From CAVPHV01 sp964465915 (GTDB taxonomy: Bacteria; Actinomycetota; Acidimicrobiia; Spongiisociales; UBA5794): DNA of 42,962 nt. Shown piece by piece: positions 16,364 through 24,867 of the stretch. Within the stretch, counting starts at the first letter, position 1. Each line of letters begins with the position of its first letter. Position numbers and translations under genes: made by a program. The notes under the pieces were generated by a model that was given only the letters and a program-made list of their open reading frames with translations, ran no database searches and had not been told where the DNA came from. The stretch spans positions 1 through 42,962 of the forward strand of contig CAYXMJ010000005.1 in NCBI GenBank assembly GCA_964465915.1, in the 5' to 3' direction.

Positions 16364-17542
16364 TCAGAAGACCTTGACGATGAGGGCGTCGCCCTGACCC
16401 CCGCCCCCACAAAGAGCCGCCCCGCCGATGCCGCCCCCGCGGCGGTGGAGTTCGCTGATGAGGGTGACGGTGATGCGGGCGCCGGTTGCGCCGAGCGGGT
16501 GTCCGAGGGCAACGGCACCGCCGTTGACGTTCACCTTGGCGCGGTCGATGTCGAGCATGCGAGCCGACCACAGCGCCACCGAAGCGAAGGCTTCGTTGAT
16601 CTCGACGAGGTCGAGGTCAACGACATCCAAGTTGGCCCGCTTGAGAGCGATCATCAGGGCCTCAGCCGGCCGTTCGTGAAGCGTGGCGTCGGGACCCGCC
16701 GTTTGTCCATAGGCAAGAACCTCGGCCAGGATCGGTAGCCCGGCTGCCTCGGCTGCAGCGCGGTCGGCGACCAGCACGGCAGCCGCTCCATCCGAGATCT
16801 GCGATGCGTTCCCAGCCGTCACCGTGCCGTCGGCGCTGAAGGCGGGACGGAGTCTTGCCAGGCCTGCGGTATCGGTGCCGGGTCGAATCCCCTCGTCCTT
16901 GGTGACAATGAGCGGATCGGCGCGGCGTTGCGGCACCGTTACCGGGACGATCTCGTCGTCGAACGCACCGGCGGTGGCGGCCGCCAACGCCCTGGCCTGA
17001 CTGGCTGCCGCCCACTCGTCTTGTTCCTCACGATCGATGCCGAGCAGCGTGTTCTTGTTGTCGGACGACTCACCCATGGTGCAATGATCGAAGGCGCACC
17101 ACAGGCCATCGTTGTTGAGCGAATCGACCATGACGCCGTCGCCCATGCGCAGCCCAAGGCGGGCCTTGGGTACCAGATAGGGAGCGTTGGTCATCGACTC
17201 CATCCCACCCGCGATGACGAAGGTGGCCTCGCCGAGACGGATGTGACGCGCAGCCTCTGCAATCGCCGTCATGCCGGAAAGGCATACCTTGTTGATCACC
17301 GTTGCCGGCACCGTCATCGGAACCCCCGCGTTGCGGGCGGCCTGGCGAGCCGTAATCTGGCCCTGCCCGGCTTGGATGACGTGGCCGAAGAGCACCTCGT
17401 CGAGTTGCTGCGGCTGTAGGCCGGCGCGTTCGAGCGCTGCTGCAATTGCCACGCCGCCGAGGTCCATCGCGGTCAATGGGGTGAAGGCCCCGGAGAATCG
17501 ACCGATCGGCGTGCGGGCGATGGAGCAGATCACAGGGTTCAT
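16364..17542 (-). CDS. Acetyl-CoA C-acetyltransferase (thiolase)
   Basis: A 392-residue thiolase with the complete active site: nucleophile Cys87 (INKVCLSGMTA), His348 (VALGHPLGATGAR) and Cys378 (GGAALCGGGGQGDA). GGMESMTNAPY and NEAFASVALW are also canonical. Length fits a biosynthetic or degradative acetoacetyl-CoA thiolase acting in the cytosol. ATG 17542 follows AAAGGA. A TAGGAT hexamer about 25 nt upstream is a possible -10. Neighbouring thioesterase and methylmalonyl-CoA epimerase genes suggest acyl-CoA metabolism. Confidence 0.95.
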   Translation of the reverse strand: MNPVICSIARTPIGRFSGAFTPLTAMDLGGVAIAAALERAGLQPQQLDEVLFGHVIQAGQGQITARQAARNAGVPMTVPATVINKVCLSGMTAIAEAARHIRLGEATFVIAGGMESMTNAPYLVPKARLGLRMGDGVMVDSLNNDGLWCAFDHCTMGESSDNKNTLLGIDREEQDEWAAASQARALAAATAGAFDDEIVPVTVPQRRADPLIVTKDEGIRPGTDTAGLARLRPAFSADGTVTAGNASQISDGAAAVLVADRAAAEAAGLPILAEVLAYGQTAGPDATLHERPAEALMIALKRANLDVVDLDLVEINEAFASVALWSARMLDIDRAKVNVNGGAVALGHPLGATGARITVTLISELHRRGGGIGGAALCGGGGQGDALIVKVF

Positions 17543-17645
17543 TGGTGTCCTTTCGGAGCCGTCGTCACGATCCTAACGACGTGGACCCACTCTCGATCGG
17601 GGCTTCTGACCCTTCTCAGTGACGCGGGTGGCCCGGTCCCGTTCG

Positions 17646-18071
17646 TCAGCCGGCCAGCCCGCCGATGGCGGAGGGGTCGACCAGATTGTGCAACCGCACC
17701 GTGCCCCGAGCGAGCAGATCCCCATCGGCGTCGCGAGTCACATCGACCTGCCACACCTGCTGGGTGCGGCCGCGGTGGATGGGGGTTGCGGTGGCGCGGA
17801 TCGGTCCCTCCCGGTGAGAGCGGCAGAAGTCGGTTGAGTTTGAGAGACCGACCGCGCCCGGGACGCCTCGCTCCATTGCGTAGAGCGCAGCTCCGGTGGA
17901 CGCCGCCGTCTCGGCCAGAGCGCAGTAAACCCCACCGTGGACGAGGCCGTACGGCTGGCGATGGCGGTCGTCGACCTCGAGGGTGACCACACATCGATCG
18001 GGCCCCGCCGCTTCGTATTCGAAACCAAGATGCCTGTTGAGGCCGCCGTGCGGATCAAAGTCCATTTCCAT
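17646..18071 (-). CDS. PaaI/YdiI-type hotdog-fold acyl-CoA thioesterase
   Basis: A 141-residue hotdog thioesterase. The active-site region RQPYGLVHGGVYCALAETAAS carries the HGG motif and catalytic acidic residue (AE) of the YbgC/PaaI superfamily; GLSNSTDFCRSHREGPIRATATPIHRGRTQQVWQVDV forms the conserved strands. It likely hydrolyses an aromatic or short acyl-CoA. ATG 18071 is preferred because GGAG lies 10 nt upstream; ATG 18065 is also possible. It is divergent from the epimerase gene. Confidence 0.85.
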   Translation of the reverse strand: MEMDFDPHGGLNRHLGFEYEAAGPDRCVVTLEVDDRHRQPYGLVHGGVYCALAETAASTGAALYAMERGVPGAVGLSNSTDFCRSHREGPIRATATPIHRGRTQQVWQVDVTRDADGDLLARGTVRLHNLVDPSAIGGLAG

Positions 18072-18153
18072 GGGAACGTCACTCCAAGCTCGCCTGCGGA
18101 CCACACGCTACCGGTGCGCCACCCCCCGGCTGCCACAGCACAAGTGGGCGGAC

Positions 18154-18159
18154 TACCGT
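18154..18159 (+). promoter_or_regulatory. -10 element TACCGT for the epimerase gene
   Basis: TACCGT, 6-nt spacer, ATG 18166, no ribosome binding site. Confidence 0.55.
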
Positions 18160-18165
18160 TCTGTC

Positions 18166-18573
18166 ATGTTCCCCTACAACCTCGATCACGTCGCCATCGC
18201 TGTGACCGACCTCGACGATGCCCTTGGGGAGTACTACCGGCTCTACGGGGCCGAACCTCTGTATCGCGAGGTCGTAGCCGAACAGGGTGTCGACGAGGCG
18301 ATGATCGCGGTGGGTGGGTCGTTCATTCAGCTCCTGCAGCCACTGAGCGCCGAGTCGCCCGTCGGGGTCTTCTTGGCCAGACGGGGTGAGGGTCTCCACC
18401 ACATTGCGCTGGCAGTCGACGACATCGATTCGGCTCTCGGCCATCTGAAGTCTGAAGGGGCGCGTCTCGTCGACGAGGAGCCTCGGGTCGGGGGGAGAGG
18501 GGCAAGGATCGCCTTTGTCCACCCGAAGGAGTTTGCCGGCACGCTCGTCGAACTGGTCGAGGTGGCGCAATGA
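18166..18573 (+). CDS. mce: Methylmalonyl-CoA epimerase
   Basis: A 135-residue glyoxalase/VOC-fold protein with two beta-alpha-beta-beta-beta modules. Metal-ligand regions LDHVAIAV (His8), GLHHIALAVDDI and the terminal LVELVEV Glu match methylmalonyl-CoA epimerase, as does FIQLLQPLSAESPVGVFL. It interconverts (2R)- and (2S)-methylmalonyl-CoA in propionate metabolism. The next gene overlaps by ATGA and resembles a carboxylase epsilon subunit, supporting a propionyl-CoA role. Confidence 0.9.
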   Translation: MFPYNLDHVAIAVTDLDDALGEYYRLYGAEPLYREVVAEQGVDEAMIAVGGSFIQLLQPLSAESPVGVFLARRGEGLHHIALAVDDIDSALGHLKSEGARLVDEEPRVGGRGARIAFVHPKEFAGTLVELVEVAQ

Positions 18574-18821
18574 ACCCGGCGTTCGAGATCCAAGGGGGAG
18601 CGGAGCCCGAAACCGCGGCGGCCATCATGGCTGCGGTATCTCACCTCATTGCTCGCGAGGAGGACTTGAGGGCCCATCCGCCCAAGCCTCCTCGCCAGCC
18701 GGCGTGGGTGCTGGCGTGGCGGCCGAGAGATATCCCCGCGCTGCTCCCGTCGCACAACTACGACACGGCCGAGTGGGGTGTCGTGGTCCCCAACGGTGCC
18801 GATGGAGATTCGACGGCGTAG
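18570..18821 (+). CDS. Small protein, possible acyl-CoA carboxylase epsilon subunit
   Basis: 83 residues, overlapping the epimerase by ATGA. It opens with a short strand and Gly pair (FEIQGGAEPETAAAIMAAVSHLI) followed by a helix, then a Pro/Arg-rich middle and W-containing tail (WVLAWRPRDIP). That order and length resemble the epsilon subunit of actinobacterial acyl-CoA carboxylases, which stimulates the alpha/beta complex; similarity is weak by eye. The link to methylmalonyl-CoA epimerase supports it. Otherwise hypothetical. Confidence 0.5.
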   Translation: MNPAFEIQGGAEPETAAAIMAAVSHLIAREEDLRAHPPKPPRQPAWVLAWRPRDIPALLPSHNYDTAEWGVVVPNGADGDSTA

Positions 18822-18827
18822 ACAACG

Positions 18828-20234
18828 CTACGGCGATCTCACCATCAACACGGTGGAGGTGGAGCGGGTGACTTCAGTCCATCTCGGGTCGGCCTGCAGC
18901 GCTGCCGCGATCGGTCGATCGACGTCGGCGAGCACGCAGTCGACCCCAGGCGGATCGAGGACGGAGGCGTCGTTCGATAGCGTCCACGCCTCCTGGAGTT
19001 CGATGCGGGCCCGGCCGTACATGTCGTTGCGGCCATCCTGAGACACCAGCACGTCAGGCCACCGCTCGTCGATGACAAACCCACCGAGGTCGTACTCGTT
19101 GAACAGCCGGCACCCGGCCGGCACTGCGGCAACGAGCTCAGTTGAGAAGCGAGGGCCGAGGCTTCCGGCGGCGCTCAGGTTGCCCAGTTGCTGGCCGGCC
19201 ATCAATAGGCCGGCGACCACGAACCCGATGATGATCGGTTGGCGTCGCGGGGATGCCCAGGCCCGCAGCCGGGGAACCTCGAGGGCAGAGAGCGCGGCGG
19301 CCACCACCGGGGCGGAGGCGAGGACGAAGAAGCCTCCGGTCCGCACCACGCCGATCGTGCCGACTGCCAGGAACACGAGTGGAAGCGAGGTCGAATAGGT
19401 CCTCCAGGCGCTCAGCCTGGTGAGCGCCCACGCCGCGGCAGCCATGAACGCAACGAGGAAGAGCCCGCGGGCATCGGTGATGGACAGTGGCTGCCACTCA
19501 TCGATGTTGACCGACGCGTCGCGGATCGTGAGCGCGTGGGTGTAGGCCGAAACGAAGTAGGGGTTTACAAGAGCCGCCCCTGCAACTGTGGCACCGAGGA
19601 TGACGGGACGGCGCCAGGTGCGGTCCTCGAGCATCCACCCAAGGGCGTACAGGCCGACGACGGCGACACCGGTCAGGAAGCTTCCGTGCAGGTTGGCCCA
19701 CAGCACCATGATCCCGGCGGCGCCCGCAAGCGCCCACCTCGAGCCCCTGCGGTAGTTCTGCGCGGCCGCGAGCAGAATCGGAAACAGCAAGAACCCGACC
19801 AGGAGAGGTCGTTCCGAGATGAACGGGTTGATGAGCAATGTGGCGACGACCCCGATCGATACCGATGCCCACGGTCCGGCCCCGCGGCGTCGGGCGCTCC
19901 AGAAGACGAGGAGGGCGATGCCGATTACGGCGGCACCTCTCAGCAGCGAGATGGCCCCAAGCCCGAAGGTGGCACGCAGCCCTGCCCAGATGACCTCGCT
20001 GAGCCAGGCATTTGGCTGCCAGGGCACCCCTTGAGCGGTCCACGAGAACGAGTCGGCCGTCGGAATGCCGGAATCGAGGATGAGGTCGCCGGTGCGCAGA
20101 TGCCAGAAGACGTCGCCGGACTCGAGCGCGCCTGCCTGGCTGAGGGCTTGCCACAGGACCAGGATGATGAGAACAACGACGGGGGCGGCCGCGATGAGGC
20201 GCGATGGCGCGGGTCGGGTCATTCGGTCGGTCAT
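18828..20234 (-). CDS. Polytopic membrane protein, GT-C glycosyltransferase-like
   Basis: About 468 residues with roughly ten hydrophobic segments. The first loop, GDVFWHLRTGDLILDSG followed by PTADSFSWT and PWQPNAWLSEVIW, is the hallmark of a family of bacterial membrane proteins related to lipid-linked-sugar (GT-C) transferases; its acidic GD pair sits where GT-C catalytic Asp residues lie. A C-terminal extracytoplasmic region follows (CRLFNEYDLGGFVIDERWP). The substrate is unknown. The start is uncertain: ATG 20234 is used; GTG codons directly behind the kinase stop (20285) are alternatives. It stops 7 bp from the convergent epsilon-like gene. Confidence 0.7.
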   Translation of the reverse strand: MTDRMTRPAPSRLIAAAPVVVLIILVLWQALSQAGALESGDVFWHLRTGDLILDSGIPTADSFSWTAQGVPWQPNAWLSEVIWAGLRATFGLGAISLLRGAAVIGIALLVFWSARRRGAGPWASVSIGVVATLLINPFISERPLLVGFLLFPILLAAAQNYRRGSRWALAGAAGIMVLWANLHGSFLTGVAVVGLYALGWMLEDRTWRRPVILGATVAGAALVNPYFVSAYTHALTIRDASVNIDEWQPLSITDARGLFLVAFMAAAAWALTRLSAWRTYSTSLPLVFLAVGTIGVVRTGGFFVLASAPVVAAALSALEVPRLRAWASPRRQPIIIGFVVAGLLMAGQQLGNLSAAGSLGPRFSTELVAAVPAGCRLFNEYDLGGFVIDERWPDVLVSQDGRNDMYGRARIELQEAWTLSNDASVLDPPGVDCVLADVDRPIAAALQADPRWTEVTRSTSTVLMVRSP

Positions 20235-20285
20235 CGTATTGGGTTGGTGTTGGCTCGCGGTGGATCCCGCCGGCGTCTTCACCAC

Positions 20286-21608
20286 TCAGGCCGCGGGGCT
20301 TGATCCGACGTCGCCGATCGCGGCGGCGTCGCTCGGCGACGAGGCCTGCGCCAGTTGGATCGTGAAGCAGAACTGCGAGCCAATAGGGAACCGGGGCTCG
20401 TACCAGAGGTCACCGCCCATCGCCCTGGCCAGCGTGCGGGCGATTGGTAGGCCTAGGCCAACACCCTGGTCGGATCTGGCATCACCCTTGGTGACCTGCT
20501 CGAAGTGCTCGAAGACGCGATGCTGATCGGTCTCGGGGACTCCGGGACCGTTGTCGCTGACGACCACGCGGTAGAGGTCCCCTTGCACTTCTCCCTCGAC
20601 GAGTACCTGGTCGCCTCCGTGTTTGCGAGCGTTCTCCAAGAGATTGCGCAACACCTGTTCGAGACGGACCTGATCGGCGTGGACGACCACTCCACCCGGG
20701 ATGGCCACGGCAAACTCGCGATCGGTGTCCTGGAAGACCAACTGACCGGTGCGGAAGGCTTCCGACCGCAAGTCGAGGTCGGCGGCGTCGAGGCGGAGGT
20801 GGCCGGCCTCGAGGCGCGGGATCACGAGGATGTCCTCGACGAGATTGCTGAGGTGCGCGGCCTCGCGGCGCATGATCACCAAGAACTCGTCGATCTCCTC
20901 CGGACTCAGTTTCAGCCAGGACTCGCGGAGGGTGTCGGTGAACCCGGCGATGCTGGTCAGTGGAGTCCGCAGTTCGTGGCTCACCATGGAGACAAACTCG
21001 TCCTTGAGCTGGCTGGCGCGACGCTCCGACTCCAACGCAGCGCGTTGGCGTTCGATAGCAGCATGCAGGGATTGGCCGGCAGAGATGAGGAGTTCGGCGA
21101 TGACACCGATGAAGATGAGCGTTGCCAGGACCTCGGTCACGACCATGGCGGTATCGCTACCGAGGTCATCACCCGCCAGCGGGCTGAACGCAGCCACCAG
21201 ACCGGCCCAGACCATGGCGTAGACGATGACGACGAGGACGCGTTGCAGCGGCAGCAGGAGAAGCCCGGCCGTCACCAGGTAGATGAAGGCGCCGGCTGCG
21301 ACCGCCGGAGTCGGGCCCCGGGCGAGCAGGGCAATGCCGATTGCGGTCGCGTCCAACAGCAGCAAGGGGAGGGCGGTTTCTCCATGGGTCCGGCGATAGA
21401 AGCCATCGACGGCGATGACGAGGCTGACGGCCAGAACCCAAGGTGCCGCGGTATGACCCGCGGCGATTCCAAAGACGGATCCGAACGCGACAATAGACGC
21501 ACCGAGTGCCCGCGAGGTGTTGAAACCTCTGCGCACATCGCGGTAACGAATCGGGGCGTCGAACCGATCGGTCGGATCAACGCTGTCCGTCGGGCTCGCC
21601 GCTGTCAC
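20286..21608 (-). CDS. Membrane-bound sensor histidine kinase
   Basis: 440 residues from GTG 21608, 7 nt after the PHP stop, which I prefer to longer starts overlapping PHP. Six or so transmembrane segments fill ~35-178. The cytoplasmic part has the dimerisation helix with His211 (SMVSHELRTPLTSIAGF), N-box LRNLLENARKHG, G1 VSDNGPGVP, F-box VFEHFEQV and G2 GVGLGLPIARTLA: a complete HATPase. There is no separate extracellular sensor domain, so the membrane bundle itself probably senses. No response regulator adjoins it; the only receiver protein is at 28031-28447. Confidence 0.92.
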   Translation of the reverse strand: MTAASPTDSVDPTDRFDAPIRYRDVRRGFNTSRALGASIVAFGSVFGIAAGHTAAPWVLAVSLVIAVDGFYRRTHGETALPLLLLDATAIGIALLARGPTPAVAAGAFIYLVTAGLLLLPLQRVLVVIVYAMVWAGLVAAFSPLAGDDLGSDTAMVVTEVLATLIFIGVIAELLISAGQSLHAAIERQRAALESERRASQLKDEFVSMVSHELRTPLTSIAGFTDTLRESWLKLSPEEIDEFLVIMRREAAHLSNLVEDILVIPRLEAGHLRLDAADLDLRSEAFRTGQLVFQDTDREFAVAIPGGVVVHADQVRLEQVLRNLLENARKHGGDQVLVEGEVQGDLYRVVVSDNGPGVPETDQHRVFEHFEQVTKGDARSDQGVGLGLPIARTLARAMGGDLWYEPRFPIGSQFCFTIQLAQASSPSDAAAIGDVGSSPAA

Positions 21609-21615
21609 GTCGGTT

Positions 21616-22500
21616 CTATCGGCCGGCGCGCCGAGCGCCTTGATGAGCCTGTAACGACGGGCGATCGCGCTCGTCGATGAGACGTTCCACCGTTGCATCG
21701 GGCACCTCCAGGTCGCCGCGTCCGATCCCGACTGACAAGTCGGGCTTGTAGCGGCCGTGATAGTCCGAGCCCCCGGTGGCGACGATGCCGAGGTCGTCGC
21801 AGAGGGCGGCGAGATGGCTGCGCAACTCGGGGGTGTATTCGCCGTAGTAAGCCTCGATACCCCCCAGCCCGACGTCGACTAGTTCCCGGAAGGCCTCCCG
21901 ATACCCTCCCTCGGGAATGCCCAGCGTGTGGGGGTGAGCGATCACCGGCACTGCTCCCGAGGCACGGGCCAGCGCGATGGCCTCGACCACCTCGAGTCGA
22001 AGTCGGGGGCGGTAGGCGGGTCGGCCCGTGGCGAGGAGACGATCGAACGCTGCGGGAATGTCCGCGACCACACCCTTCGAGACCAGGACGGCTGCGATGT
22101 GGGGTCGACCGATGCCCGAACCTGCAGCCTCCGCGGCCACCTCTTCGTAGCTGATGTCGATGCCGAGACCCTGGAGCGCGACGACGATCTCGTGGTTGCG
22201 GGCGGTTCGGCCATCGCGAACGGCTCTGAGGCGGTCTTGCAGCGGCCCTGGTTCGGGTTCGAGGAAGTAGACGAGCATGTGCATGGCGCCGCCCTCCCAG
22301 CCCACGGACAGTTCGGTGCCGGGTATAAACCCGAGGCCGGCTGATCCGGCCGCGGCGCGCGCTTCGGCGATGCCGTCCAGATTGTCGTGATCTGTCAGTG
22401 CAATGGCGCTGAGGCCTGCCGAGACGCCGGAACGCACCACCTCCTGCGGAGTGGTGGTGCCGTCTGACTTGGTGCTGTGGAGGTGAAGGTCGACTGCCAC
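21616..22500 (-). CDS. PHP-domain phosphoesterase (nucleoside 3',5'-bisphosphate phosphatase / RNase AM type)
   Basis: A 294-residue PHP protein. Metal ligands are visible: VDLHLHSTKSDGT (His6, His8, Asp13), ALTDHDNL, the Glu in PGTELSV, IAHPHTLG and GGSDYHGRYKPDLSVG. The inserted helical segment (VRDGRTARNHEIV) is typical of the YciV/RnmA group, which releases phosphate from 3',5'-bisphosphonucleotides and trims RNA 5' ends. GTG 22500 lies 3 nt after the upstream stop and 7 nt before the kinase GTG on the other side, so three genes are tightly coupled. Confidence 0.88.
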   Translation of the reverse strand: MAVDLHLHSTKSDGTTTPQEVVRSGVSAGLSAIALTDHDNLDGIAEARAAAGSAGLGFIPGTELSVGWEGGAMHMLVYFLEPEPGPLQDRLRAVRDGRTARNHEIVVALQGLGIDISYEEVAAEAAGSGIGRPHIAAVLVSKGVVADIPAAFDRLLATGRPAYRPRLRLEVVEAIALARASGAVPVIAHPHTLGIPEGGYREAFRELVDVGLGGIEAYYGEYTPELRSHLAALCDDLGIVATGGSDYHGRYKPDLSVGIGRGDLEVPDATVERLIDERDRPSLQAHQGARRAGR

Positions 22501-22503
22501 AGA

Positions 22504-22734
22504 TCAGTGCCCGAGCACGATGCCAAGCGAGCCGACCGTTGTGGTCGTCGTACCGGTGTCGTCGCCGCCACCCCAGACGATCCACGCCGCCGCAAACATG
22601 GCGGCAATGATCAGCGCCCAGATCAAACCCCTGCGAGCCAAGTCCAACGTCCTACGGCGACGCTGTTCCTTTGTCTCTTGCTGCTGCTTGACGGACCGGT
22701 TCGCCCGTTGTCGCTCACGTTTGTCGGTTGCCAT
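22504..22734 (-). CDS. Small single-pass membrane protein
   Basis: 76 residues: very basic N-terminus (KRERQR...KEQRRRR), one transmembrane helix ~36-53 (GLIWALIIAAMFAAAWIVW), then an acidic/Thr-rich tail (GDDTGTTTTTVG). Orientation by the positive-inside rule: N-terminus inside. Not a family I recognise. It lies between a cyclophilin lipoprotein and the PHP gene. Confidence 0.7.
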   Translation of the reverse strand: MATDKRERQRANRSVKQQQETKEQRRRRTLDLARRGLIWALIIAAMFAAAWIVWGGGDDTGTTTTTVGSLGIVLGH

Positions 22735-22743
22735 GGCGGCTCA

Positions 22744-22749
22744 ATCTTA
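22744..22749 (-). promoter_or_regulatory. -10 element TAAGAT for the small membrane protein operon
   Basis: TAAGAT on the minus strand, 9 nt before ATG 22734, in the 36-bp gap after the cyclophilin stop; could start the small protein-PHP-kinase unit. Confidence 0.45.
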
Positions 22750-22770
22750 GAGCAGCCGAATGGCGCCGGT

Positions 22771-23565
22771 TCAGCCGGGGAGATCCACGGTCACCTTGGC
22801 GAGGTACACCGACTCGAGAGGTGAACTGGGCTCACCCCTGGAGGTGAAGCCGAGTGGCACCGCCGCAATCGCGTCGAGGACCTCGAACCCCTCAACCACT
22901 CGTCCGAAGACGGAGTAATCGGGGGGCAGACCGATGTCGTCGAGCATGATGAAGAACTGTGAGCCGCCGGTATCGGGCCCGCCGTTGGCCATGGCGAGGG
23001 TGCCTCTGGTGTAGGGGGTGTCGTCGGTCGGCAGTTCGTCGGGAAGGGAATAGCCGGGTCCGCCACGACCCGTGGCCGTCGGGTCGCCGGCTTGCATCAG
23101 GTAGCCGGGGGCGATGCGGTGCGAGGCTCCTCCATCGAAGAAGCCCTGCTCGGCGAGGAAGACAAAGGAGTTGACCGTCTCGGGGGCGATCGACGGGTCG
23201 AGTTCGACCACGATGTCACCACACGAGGTACTGATCGTGACGGTGATTGGGGTCGCCGGGTCGATGGCCATGTCTTCGGGCTCGTCGAAGGTCATGAGTT
23301 CGATAGGTTCGGGAGCGTCGGCTCCGCATGCCGTCGGCTGGGCCCGGAAGCCGTCGTAGTCGGCGGGTCCGAACTGGGGGGCTTCGGTGGCGAGCGTGGT
23401 GGTGAATTCGGACAGCGGCACCGCCGTTGTGGTGCTCGCCGGAGCGTCGGTGCTCGTCGAGTTCGCGCCGGAGGAATCGTCGTCGCCGCAGGCGGCGACC
23501 AGCAGCGCCAGCGCAAGGGCAAGCGGGATGAGGGGTTTGGTGAGGGACTTCGTATCGGCGCGGAT
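22771..23565 (-). CDS. Peptidyl-prolyl cis-trans isomerase, cyclophilin-type lipoprotein
   Basis: Cyclophilin domain: SCGDIVVELD, SHRIAPGYLMQAGDPTATG (catalytic Arg in HRI), GTLAMANGGPDTGGSQFFIML and FGRVVEGFEVLDAI. In front is a lipoprotein signal (KSLTKPLIPLALALALLVAAC, given here as its parts: basic n-region, Leu/Ala core, lipobox VAAC, Cys26) and a Thr/Ser-rich linker. It would fold proteins outside the membrane. No ATG, GTG or TTG exists in frame before the signal until deep inside the opposite-strand aspartokinase gene. I place the start at ATC 23565, which lies exactly 6 nt after a TACTAT hexamer. A sequencing error or frameshift at the start is the alternative. Confidence 0.82.
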   Translation of the reverse strand: MRADTKSLTKPLIPLALALALLVAACGDDDSSGANSTSTDAPASTTTAVPLSEFTTTLATEAPQFGPADYDGFRAQPTACGADAPEPIELMTFDEPEDMAIDPATPITVTISTSCGDIVVELDPSIAPETVNSFVFLAEQGFFDGGASHRIAPGYLMQAGDPTATGRGGPGYSLPDELPTDDTPYTRGTLAMANGGPDTGGSQFFIMLDDIGLPPDYSVFGRVVEGFEVLDAIAAVPLGFTSRGEPSSPLESVYLAKVTVDLPG

Positions 23566-23571
23566 ACGCGG

Positions 23572-23577
23572 ATAGTA
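23572..23577 (-). promoter_or_regulatory. -10 element TACTAT for the cyclophilin gene
   Basis: TACTAT on the minus strand with a 6-nt spacer to an ATC codon that opens a perfect lipoprotein signal; spacing identical to five other leaderless genes here. Confidence 0.5.
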
Positions 23578-23618
23578 GATGCCGGTGAGGCATAACCGTC
23601 TACCTGGTGGGTGGTCGG

Positions 23619-23624
23619 TACACT
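23619..23624 (+). promoter_or_regulatory. -10 element TACACT for ask-asd
   Basis: TACACT with a 10-nt spacer to ATG 23635 and no Shine-Dalgarno; predicted 5' leader of only a few nucleotides. Confidence 0.5.
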
Positions 23625-23634
23625 GCGCGGCTCC

Positions 23635-24867
23635 ATGGCATTGATCGTTCAGAAGTTCGGCGGGACGTCCGTGGCAGATGCCGAGCGCATCCGCCGAGTG
23701 GCTGAACGCGTCGCAACCACTCACGACGCCGGCAACGACGTCGTCGTCGTCGTTTCCGCAATGGGCCAGTCGACCGATGAGTTGATCGACCTCGCCGACC
23801 AAGTGGCCGACGGGGGGTACCCCCGCGAGATGGACATGCTGCTCACTGCCGGCGAGCGGATTTCGATGGCGTTGTGCGCAATGGCGATTCAGGATCGCGG
23901 CTGCCCGGCGATGAGCCTCACCGGTTCCCAAGCGGGAATTCTGACCACGGACGTCCACGGTTCTGCCGAGATCGTCGACATCAGAGCGCACCGGGTGCGC
24001 GAGGGACTCGACGAAGGCAAGGTGGTCATCGTCGCCGGCTTCCAAGGGGTCGACCCGGTCGCCAAGGAGATCACCACCTTGGGGCGTGGTGGATCGGACG
24101 CGACGGCTGTGGCCCTTGCTGCCGCGCTCCAAGCCGACGCATGTGAGATCTACACCGATGTCGACGGCGTCTTCACGGCAGACCCGCGTCTCGTGCCGCA
24201 TGCAACCAAACTTGCCGAGATTTCGTTTGAGGAGATGCTGGAGTTGGCGAGCTCGGGGGCTCGCGTCCTGATGGCCCGCTCCGTTGAATTTGGCCGCCGC
24301 TACAACATCCCGATCCACGTCCGCTCGTCCTTCCACGACGGACCGGGGACGTGGGTGAAGGAGGAGACGATGGAAGAGGCAATCATTCGGGGTGTCGCCC
24401 ACGACGCCACCGAGGCGAAGGTCACGGTGCACGGCGTGCCGGACAAGCCCGGTGTGGCGGCCACCATGTTCGAACCGCTGGCCGTGGCCGGCGTAAATGT
24501 CGACATGATCGTGCAGAACATCTCGATCGAAGGTGTCACCGACATCTCTTTCACCGTCGCCAAGGACCACGTCGCGGTGGCCCGTCGGGTCGCCGACGAG
24601 ATCATCGCTGAGATCGGAGCCGCGGGTATCCACGTCGACGACAACATTGCCAAGGTGTCCCTGGTCGGTGCCGGGATGAAGTCCGAGCTGGGTATTGCCG
24701 CACGGATGTTCCGGATTCTCTCGGGACACGGCATCAACATCGAAATGATCTCCACCTCACCCATTCGCATTTCCTGCGTGGTGAGGGGAGACGACGTGAC
24801 CGCCGCCGTCGCCGCGCTCCATGACGGCTTTGGCTTGGGCGAAGAAGCTGAGGAGGTATCCGTATGA
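23635..24867 (+). CDS. Aspartate kinase
   Basis: A 410-residue aspartokinase with KFGGTSVADAERI at the N-terminus, VVVVSAMGQSTDELI, LLTAGERISMAL and the nucleotide site TTLGRGGSDATAVALAAAL with YTDVDGVFTADPR. Two ACT domains follow (~265-330 and ~340-400: VPDKPGVAATMFEPLA; GMKSELGIAARMFRIL), the site of Lys/Thr feedback. It makes aspartyl phosphate for Lys, Met, Thr and diaminopimelate. In many actinomycetes an internal start gives a beta subunit; not examined here. Its stop overlaps asd by ATGA. Confidence 0.97.
   Translation: MALIVQKFGGTSVADAERIRRVAERVATTHDAGNDVVVVVSAMGQSTDELIDLADQVADGGYPREMDMLLTAGERISMALCAMAIQDRGCPAMSLTGSQAGILTTDVHGSAEIVDIRAHRVREGLDEGKVVIVAGFQGVDPVAKEITTLGRGGSDATAVALAAALQADACEIYTDVDGVFTADPRLVPHATKLAEISFEEMLELASSGARVLMARSVEFGRRYNIPIHVRSSFHDGPGTWVKEETMEEAIIRGVAHDATEAKVTVHGVPDKPGVAATMFEPLAVAGVNVDMIVQNISIEGVTDISFTVAKDHVAVARRVADEIIAEIGAAGIHVDDNIAKVSLVGAGMKSELGIAARMFRILSGHGINIEMISTSPIRISCVVRGDDVTAAVAALHDGFGLGEEAEEVSV

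Noticed and set aside
19239..21680. Long plus-strand frames opposite the GT-C protein and kinase
   Set aside because: Low-complexity shadows with no start signals.
22771..24729. Very long minus-strand frame running through the whole aspartokinase gene into the cyclophilin
   Set aside because: Upstream of 23565 it is antisense to a clear aspartokinase, has no recognisable domains, and such frames are common in GC-rich DNA.
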